Below, in pieces: positions 4,953 through 8,607 of a stretch of DNA of 8,607 nucleotides; position 1 is the first letter of the stretch, and each line of letters begins with the position of its first letter. The notes beneath the pieces are model-generated. The model was not told the DNA's origin. It saw nothing but the letters and a program-made list of their open reading frames with translations, and ran no database searches. Made by a program: the position numbers and the translations under genes. Origin of the DNA: an uncultured Prevotella sp. (GTDB taxonomy: Bacteria > Bacteroidota > Bacteroidia > Bacteroidales > Bacteroidaceae); NCBI GenBank assembly GCA_900554545.1, contig USHW01000065.1:1-8607 (forward strand). Reading direction: 5' to 3'.

Positions 4953-7466
4953 TCATATGTTGTTGAATTTTCGTTTAGCCTCGCGCCTTTGCGCGGCCAG
5001 CCGCCTGACGGCCTGTTCAATGTCGCCGCCGAGTTCGCCGGCGAGGCGCATAAGCTCCGTCTTTTCCGTTTCCTCCGTCGTGTAGACCAGGTATTCCTCG
5101 TCGCTCACCTCGGTGGCGTAGACGGCCGAATACGTGCCACCGAGTCCAATCCACACCTCGCGGTAGGGTGCGCCGGGACGGTTGGCCTGGTTGATCGAGA
5201 GTATCTGGTCCTTCTCCTTGTCGCTCAGCCCGAGCAGATTCTGTATGTTGGAGAACTTGTTGAGGTACTTCCTCTGGTCCAGGAGAATCTTGCAGTCGGA
5301 GTTGTTGATGATGGCCTCCTTGACAATCGGTGACGATATGATGTCGTCCACCTCCTGCGTCACCACCACCGCCTCGCCGAAATACTTGCGCACCGTCTTG
5401 AACAGGTAGAGTATGTAACCGCTCATGTTGGCCGACATGAGGGCCTTCCAGCACTCCTCTATGAGTATCATCTTGCGCACTCCATTAAGGCGGCGCATCT
5501 TGGCGACGAACGTCTCCATGATGACGAGCGTCACGACGGGCAGCAACACCTTGTTGTTCGAGATGTTGTCAAGCTCGAAGACGACGAAGCGCTTTGACGA
5601 AAGGTCCAGTCCCTTGTCGGAGTTTAGCAGGAAGTCGTAGTCGCCGCCACGATAGAAAGGCTCGAGCACGTTGAGGAAACCGTCAATGTCAAAGTCCTTC
5701 TCGCGCACGTTCTTTTTCCTTATCACGTCCCTGTACTCATCGCGCACGAACTCGTAGAAACCGTTGAAGTCGCCAGTCTGCGAGTTTTCCGTTATCCTGC
5801 GGATATAGGCGTTGACTGCTCCTGACAGCGCGACCTCTTCCGAACGCCTCGGCGGCTCGTCCTCGCGCTTCCACAAGGTGAGGATAAGAGTCTTTATGCT
5901 TTCGCGCTTTTCCACGTCGAACTCGCCGGTGTCGGTGTAGAACGGATTGAACGAAACCGGGTCGTCCTCCTTGTAGGTCACGTATATGCCGTCATCGCCG
6001 CGCGTCCTTGCGTTTATAAGGCTGCAAAGCCCTTGGTAGCTGTTGCCCGTATCCACGAGCAGCACGTGCGCGCCCTGCTCGTAGTAGTTGCGCACGAGGT
6101 GGTTGGTAAAGAACGACTTGCCGCTGCCCGACGGGCCGAGCACGAACTTGTTTCGGTTCGTGGTTATGCCGCGCCGCATCGGCTCGTCGCTGATGTCAAC
6201 GTGTACGGGCACTCCGCTGCAGCGGTCGGAAAGGCGTATTCCGAACGGGCTGGGCGAGCTGCGGTAGTTCGTCTCGGCCGTGAAGAGGCATACGGCCTGC
6301 TCCAAAAATGTGTGGAAGCTCTCCTCCGCCGGGAAATCGGCGGCGTTGCCGGGTATGCCCGCCCAGAATAGCGTGGGGCCGTCGACGGTGTTGTGCCTCG
6401 GCGTGCATCCCATCTGCGCGAGCTGTCCTGCGGTGTCGTTGCCCGCCGTGCGAAGCTCTGCCTTGTCCTCCGCCCACGCCATCACGTTGCAGTGGCAGCG
6501 CACGGGCATGAAGCCTTTTGCGTGGGCCTCGTCGAGGAACATCTCCGTCCATTCGCGGTTCACGGCGTTGGCGCGGCTGTAGCGCGAAAGCGACAGCAGG
6601 TTGCGCGACGTGCGCTCCATCGCCTGCAGCGTTTCCCTTGCGTCGTCGATGAATATGTACTGGGAATAGACGTGGTTGCAGGAAAGCAGGAGGCCGACGG
6701 GCGAGGCGAATGACAGGCGGCAGTCGCTGCGGTCGGTCGACATTCGTCCGTATTGTATGTCGGTTGCCACCGTGCTAGGCAGGACGTCGGCCGAGGACAG
6801 GGTGTAGAAGCTTATCCGCCTGTCGCCGACGCGCATGGCGGCCGGGTCGAGGCGTATGTCCTCAAGCACGGCTGTGCCCCTTTCGTCTGCAAGGGACAGG
6901 TAGCGTTCTATTATCCCCTGACGTTCGGCCGTGCCGACGATTTCCTCCTTTCCGAGCCTGCACAGGGACACGTGCCCTGAATCGTTCACTATGCGCTCGA
7001 ACTGCTCCACGGCCTCGATGAACCGCGCCGCCGTCTCCTTGTCGGTGACTTCCTTCGGCAGGATGCGGTTGCGGCACAGCGTGCTGAAATCGCTCCTTCC
7101 GCGGTTGCGTTCCCTTGTCGTCTTCGTCAGGAAAAGATAGCAACGGTGGTTGAGGTAAGGCCGCTCGTTGAAGTGGTGTTCGTAGCTCCTCGACAAAAAG
7201 CCTTCCTTGCAGTAGTCAGCCCTATACGTTTCCTTCGTGAACCAGTCCTGCTTACACACCACGGAATGTTCCGGCAGGACTTTTATTGCCTTCACCCACG
7301 AGGAGTGCACGGCTTCGTACTCTTCCGCTGTGACGGTGAAAATCTCCGGCAGCGCCACCTCAAAGGCTACCGTTATGTCCGCGTCCTTGCTGACGATGCA
7401 TCCGTCTTCAACGGCAAGGATTGGGAACTTGCGCTCGAGTGTGTCGGCTTTCATAACATTCCTCAT
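4953..7466 (-). CDS. traG: Conjugation system ATPase TraG (VirB4-like)
   Basis: TraG of Bacteroidota conjugative transposons is the VirB4-like cytoplasmic ATPase that powers pilus assembly and substrate transfer; it is distinct from the coupling protein named TraG in other systems. At 837 residues it has full family length. The N-terminal half (about 1-430) is the VirB4-type domain. The ATPase half shows Walker A GPSGSGKS at 444-451, Walker B ILIEE at 667-671 followed by CWKAL, the TVRKYFGEAVVVTQEVDD segment (691-708), and the family's NNSDCKILLDQRKY and VWIGLGGTYSAVYATEVS blocks. All catalytic signatures are intact. The start overlaps the traF stop as ATGA. Gene size and lack of frame breaks argue for a working system at the time of sampling. 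Confidence 0.98.
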   Translation of the reverse strand: MRNVMKADTLERKFPILAVEDGCIVSKDADITVAFEVALPEIFTVTAEEYEAVHSSWVKAIKVLPEHSVVCKQDWFTKETYRADYCKEGFLSRSYEHHFNERPYLNHRCYLFLTKTTRERNRGRSDFSTLCRNRILPKEVTDKETAARFIEAVEQFERIVNDSGHVSLCRLGKEEIVGTAERQGIIERYLSLADERGTAVLEDIRLDPAAMRVGDRRISFYTLSSADVLPSTVATDIQYGRMSTDRSDCRLSFASPVGLLLSCNHVYSQYIFIDDARETLQAMERTSRNLLSLSRYSRANAVNREWTEMFLDEAHAKGFMPVRCHCNVMAWAEDKAELRTAGNDTAGQLAQMGCTPRHNTVDGPTLFWAGIPGNAADFPAEESFHTFLEQAVCLFTAETNYRSSPSPFGIRLSDRCSGVPVHVDISDEPMRRGITTNRNKFVLGPSGSGKSFFTNHLVRNYYEQGAHVLLVDTGNSYQGLCSLINARTRGDDGIYVTYKEDDPVSFNPFYTDTGEFDVEKRESIKTLILTLWKREDEPPRRSEEVALSGAVNAYIRRITENSQTGDFNGFYEFVRDEYRDVIRKKNVREKDFDIDGFLNVLEPFYRGGDYDFLLNSDKGLDLSSKRFVVFELDNISNNKVLLPVVTLVIMETFVAKMRRLNGVRKMILIEECWKALMSANMSGYILYLFKTVRKYFGEAVVVTQEVDDIISSPIVKEAIINNSDCKILLDQRKYLNKFSNIQNLLGLSDKEKDQILSINQANRPGAPYREVWIGLGGTYSAVYATEVSDEEYLVYTTEETEKTELMRLAGELGGDIEQAVRRLAAQRREAKRKFNNI

Positions 7467-7783
7467 GGCGTCCTCCTTTCCTGCACCATGCAGAGTATCC
7501 TCTTGCGGCTTATAAGGTAGCGCGGATGGTGGCTGCGTGCCAGCCTCTTAATGAGTCCGTACTCGCCGAATCTCGCGTTCATACGGAACACGACATATGC
7601 AAAAACACTTCCTGCAATCAAGCCGTATGCCACGCACGCCCACGGCGACGCACCGATGAAGTACAGCAGGATGACTGACAGTAGTACGGCTGCGAGTCCG
7701 ACGGCAAGGACGAACAGGTACATCGTGGTAAGCCCCTTGAACTCCACGCCCTTGCCGGCTCCCTTGTTAACTGTGTACTCCAT
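7463..7783 (-). CDS. traF: Conjugative transposon protein TraF (DUF4133, VirB3-like)
   Basis: A small inner-membrane protein, 106 residues from the ATG at 7783, that corresponds in place and plan to VirB3 and probably works beside the TraG ATPase. It begins MEYTVNKGAGKGVEFKGL, the typical family opening, followed by two membrane helices at about 21-43 and 47-66, then FRMNARFGEYGL and the basic HPRYLISRKRIL. An earlier in-frame ATG at 7822 would add 13 residues not seen in the family and overlap traE by 35 bases, so I prefer 7783, which lies 4 bases after the traE stop (TAAGCCGATG). No clear ribosome site is visible, in keeping with coupling to traE. Confidence 0.93.
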   Translation of the reverse strand: MEYTVNKGAGKGVEFKGLTTMYLFVLAVGLAAVLLSVILLYFIGASPWACVAYGLIAGSVFAYVVFRMNARFGEYGLIKRLARSHHPRYLISRKRILCMVQERRTP

Positions 7784-7787
7784 CGGC

Positions 7788-8084
7788 TTAAAGGAAGAAT
7801 GAACGGAGGATTGTCGCTGCAACGATGAGGAAGATGCAGGCGAAGAACCACGAGGCGGCTGTCTTCGACGTGTCGGGGTCGCCGCTTGAGAACTTGCTGT
7901 AGGTCTTTATGCCGCCTACAAGGCCGAGTACGGCACCGATGGCGTAGCACAGCTTTGTCGCCGGGTCGAAGTACGAGGTCATAAGGCTGGTTGCTTCGTT
8001 TATGCCGGCCAACCCCTGGCCTTGGGCGAAGACAGTAGCCACTGCGGCAGCAATAAATAATGACAGGATGAATCTTTTTCTCAT
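7788..8084 (-). CDS. traE: Conjugative transposon protein TraE (DUF4134, VirB2-like pilin)
   Basis: TraE is the small two-helix membrane protein thought to be the pilin-like (VirB2) subunit of Bacteroidota conjugation systems. From the ATG at 8084 it has 98 residues: a signal peptide (about 1-20, MRKRFILSLFIAAAVATVFA, then QGQG), a short polar stretch, a first hydrophobic segment at about 44-61 (KLCYAIGAVLGLVGGIKTY), a polar loop (SKFSSGDPDTSK), and a second helix at about 76-95. The segment GAVLGLVGGIKTYSKFSSGDPD is characteristic of the family. An in-frame ATG at 8108 would add eight residues before the natural basic start of the signal peptide, so 8084 is preferred. It is the first gene after the promoter at 8130-8160. 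Confidence 0.94.
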   Translation of the reverse strand: MRKRFILSLFIAAAVATVFAQGQGLAGINEATSLMTSYFDPATKLCYAIGAVLGLVGGIKTYSKFSSGDPDTSKTAASWFFACIFLIVAATILRSFFL

Positions 8085-8129
8085 TGTCAGGTCTTTTTGG
8101 TGAAACATCTCTTTTCTTTAACTCGGCGG

Positions 8130-8160
8130 CAAAGATATAGAGGATGCTTCCTTGCAAAAA
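8130..8160 (-). promoter_or_regulatory. Bacteroidota-type promoter for the tra operon
   Basis: On the minus strand TTTTTG (8160-8155) is followed after 17 bases by TATCTTTG (8137-8130). This is an exact match to the Bacteroidota -7 consensus TAnnTTTG, with a TTG upstream box at a distance accepted in the phylum. Transcription would begin near 8124, leaving a leader of about 40 bases before the traE ATG. I see no comparable site elsewhere in the gene-free regions on this strand, so it probably drives traE through traN as one unit. Confidence 0.7.
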
Positions 8161-8189
8161 GTTCATGACCTAACGTGGCTATACATGGC

Positions 8190-8209
8190 ATGATATGTCT
8201 GGATATCAT
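8190..8209. repeat. Inverted repeat ATGATAT-N6-ATATCAT upstream of the tra promoter
   Basis: Two perfect 7-base arms (8190-8196 and 8203-8209) surround GTCTGG. The centre lies about 40 bases upstream of the -33 box of the traE promoter, a position where an activator could bind. Short AT-rich palindromes are common by chance in such DNA, so a regulatory role is only a suggestion. Confidence 0.3.
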
Positions 8210-8258
8210 ATGGTGGACTTTAAATTGCAGAAATAGCAATAAATATATAGAGTATTAT

Positions 8259-8296
8259 TACATTCAGTAAATCATTCTATGATAATAATGAATGTA
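8259..8296. repeat. Nested inverted repeat
   Basis: Outer arms TACATTC (8259-8265) and GAATGTA (8290-8296) enclose an inner hairpin ATCAT-TCT-ATGAT (8271-8283). The structure is symmetric, with 5- and 6-base spacers between the inner and outer stems. It could form a small cruciform or be a protein-binding site, but its AT content makes chance likely. Confidence 0.3.
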
Positions 8297-8470
8297 TAGT
8301 TTGTAAAAAAAACAGACAACTAAAGATGCACATAAACTTATATAAGTAACATTTTCTGGAATAATCAAGGAATAGTCTTTGATAAAATATTTTTTTAAGA
8401 TACTCAGAATGTTTTATCTTATTAAATCCTTTAATGAGAGAATGAAGATTAACAAATAACTAGTATTAAC

Positions 8471-8485
8471 TAACGTGAGTTCGGT
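8471..8485 (-). repeat. Candidate terminal inverted repeat of the insertion sequence
   Basis: The stretch ACCGAACTCACGTTA on the minus strand begins 9 bases after the transposase stop. It is the most G/C-containing segment in an AT-rich background and stands where the right-hand end of a compact insertion sequence should be. The matching end lies outside the window, so neither its length nor a target duplication can be determined. Confidence 0.35.
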
Positions 8486-8494
8486 ATAATAATC

Positions 8495-8607
8495 TTATGC
8501 AATAAGTCTACTTTTATCAATGATGTCAATATTGAGTGACGGTTTCTTAGAGAGCAGGTTGTATGCGATAAGCCCTGCAATCAGGTTGGAAGCAAAGCCG
8601 TCAATGC
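8495..8607 (-). CDS. Transposase, C-terminal 36 codons, probably IS982-like (partial)
   Basis: Reading from the right edge on the minus strand gives an open frame of 36 codons ending in TAA at 8497-8495. It starts IDGFASNLIAGLIAY and includes KKPSLNIDIID. A DGFxxxLxxxxxAY segment followed by a short lysine/proline/leucine tail is what I remember from the ends of IS982-type transposases; the family call is recall and is not certain, as so few residues are visible. The rest of the gene lies beyond the window. It is transcribed toward traE, so read-through into the tra operon is possible. No start is present, since the frame is open to the edge. Confidence 0.6.
   Translation of the reverse strand, partial: IDGFASNLIAGLIAYNLLSKKPSLNIDIIDKSRLIA

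Larger units (their letters stand above)
8138..8494. other. AT-rich gene-free region upstream of traE
   Basis: No reading frame of credible length or family is visible on either strand. The change in composition is abrupt: 8221-8460 has 52 G or C in 240 bases (about 22%), whereas the tra genes are near 60% in a sampled stretch. It contains several short inverted repeats (8190-8209, 8259-8296) and probably the terminal repeat of an insertion sequence at its right side. In related elements traD and earlier tra genes would be expected upstream; they are absent here. Confidence 0.75.

Noticed and set aside
4653..5333. 226-codon plus-strand open frame across the DUF3876 gene and the end of traG
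   Set aside because: It crosses two well-supported minus-strand genes and their junction, so it cannot be a conserved protein in its own right.
8421..8435. ATTAAA-TCC-TTTAAT inverted repeat as a terminator for the transposase
   Set aside because: The stem is only A-T pairs with no T run after it on the minus strand; such repeats are expected by chance at this base composition.
8165..8494. CRISPR array, tRNA or origin in the AT-rich region
   Set aside because: No regularly spaced repeats, no cloverleaf-like sequence and no iterons could be found; only short isolated inverted repeats.

Overview
The window carries most of a Bacteroidota-type conjugation apparatus, the tra module of a CTnDOT-like integrative conjugative element (type IV secretion class MPF_B). 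Nine tra genes lie in one block on the minus strand, so transcription runs from right to left. The proteins match the Bacteroides/Prevotella Tra families throughout. The single good promoter also has the Bacteroidota form (TTG-N17-TATCTTTG). The host is most likely a member of the Bacteroidales. A short tandem repeat between traM and traN resembles intergenic repeats I remember from Prevotella, but that is unverified recall.

Layout in order of transcription: 8495-8607, the last 36 codons of an insertion-sequence transposase, probably IS982-like, running off the right edge; 8138-8494, a gene-free and very AT-rich stretch (52 G+C in the 240 bases 8221-8460, against 37 of 60 in a sample of traJ); 8130-8160, a promoter; then traE (VirB2-like pilin), traF (VirB3-like), traG (VirB4-like ATPase), a DUF3876 lipoprotein in the traH position, traI (DUF4141, VirB5-like), traJ (VirB6-like), traK (VirB8-like), traL (DUF3989), traM (VirB10-like), a 251-base gap with repeats, and the 5' part of traN (VirB9-like). 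Neighbouring genes are mostly joined by ATGA overlaps or gaps of a few bases, which implies one polycistronic unit with translational coupling.

Together these genes encode the mating-pair channel. TraG is the cytoplasmic motor. TraE, TraF, TraI, TraJ, TraK and TraL form pilus and inner-membrane parts. TraM and TraN would form the envelope-spanning core, and the DUF3876 lipoprotein probably sits at an inner or outer membrane face. The window contains no relaxase, coupling protein, oriT, integrase or cargo genes, and no traA-traD: upstream of traE there is AT-rich DNA and an insertion sequence instead.

Both ends look like assembly ends. traN loses its family reading frame in a homopolymer-rich stretch in the last ~50 bases. 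The right edge stops about 137 bases inside a probable insertion sequence. I found no wholly new system. The items most worth checking are the repeat-bearing traM-traN gap, the AT-rich island with inverted repeats upstream of a promoter that makes traE the first gene, and the traN frame break.
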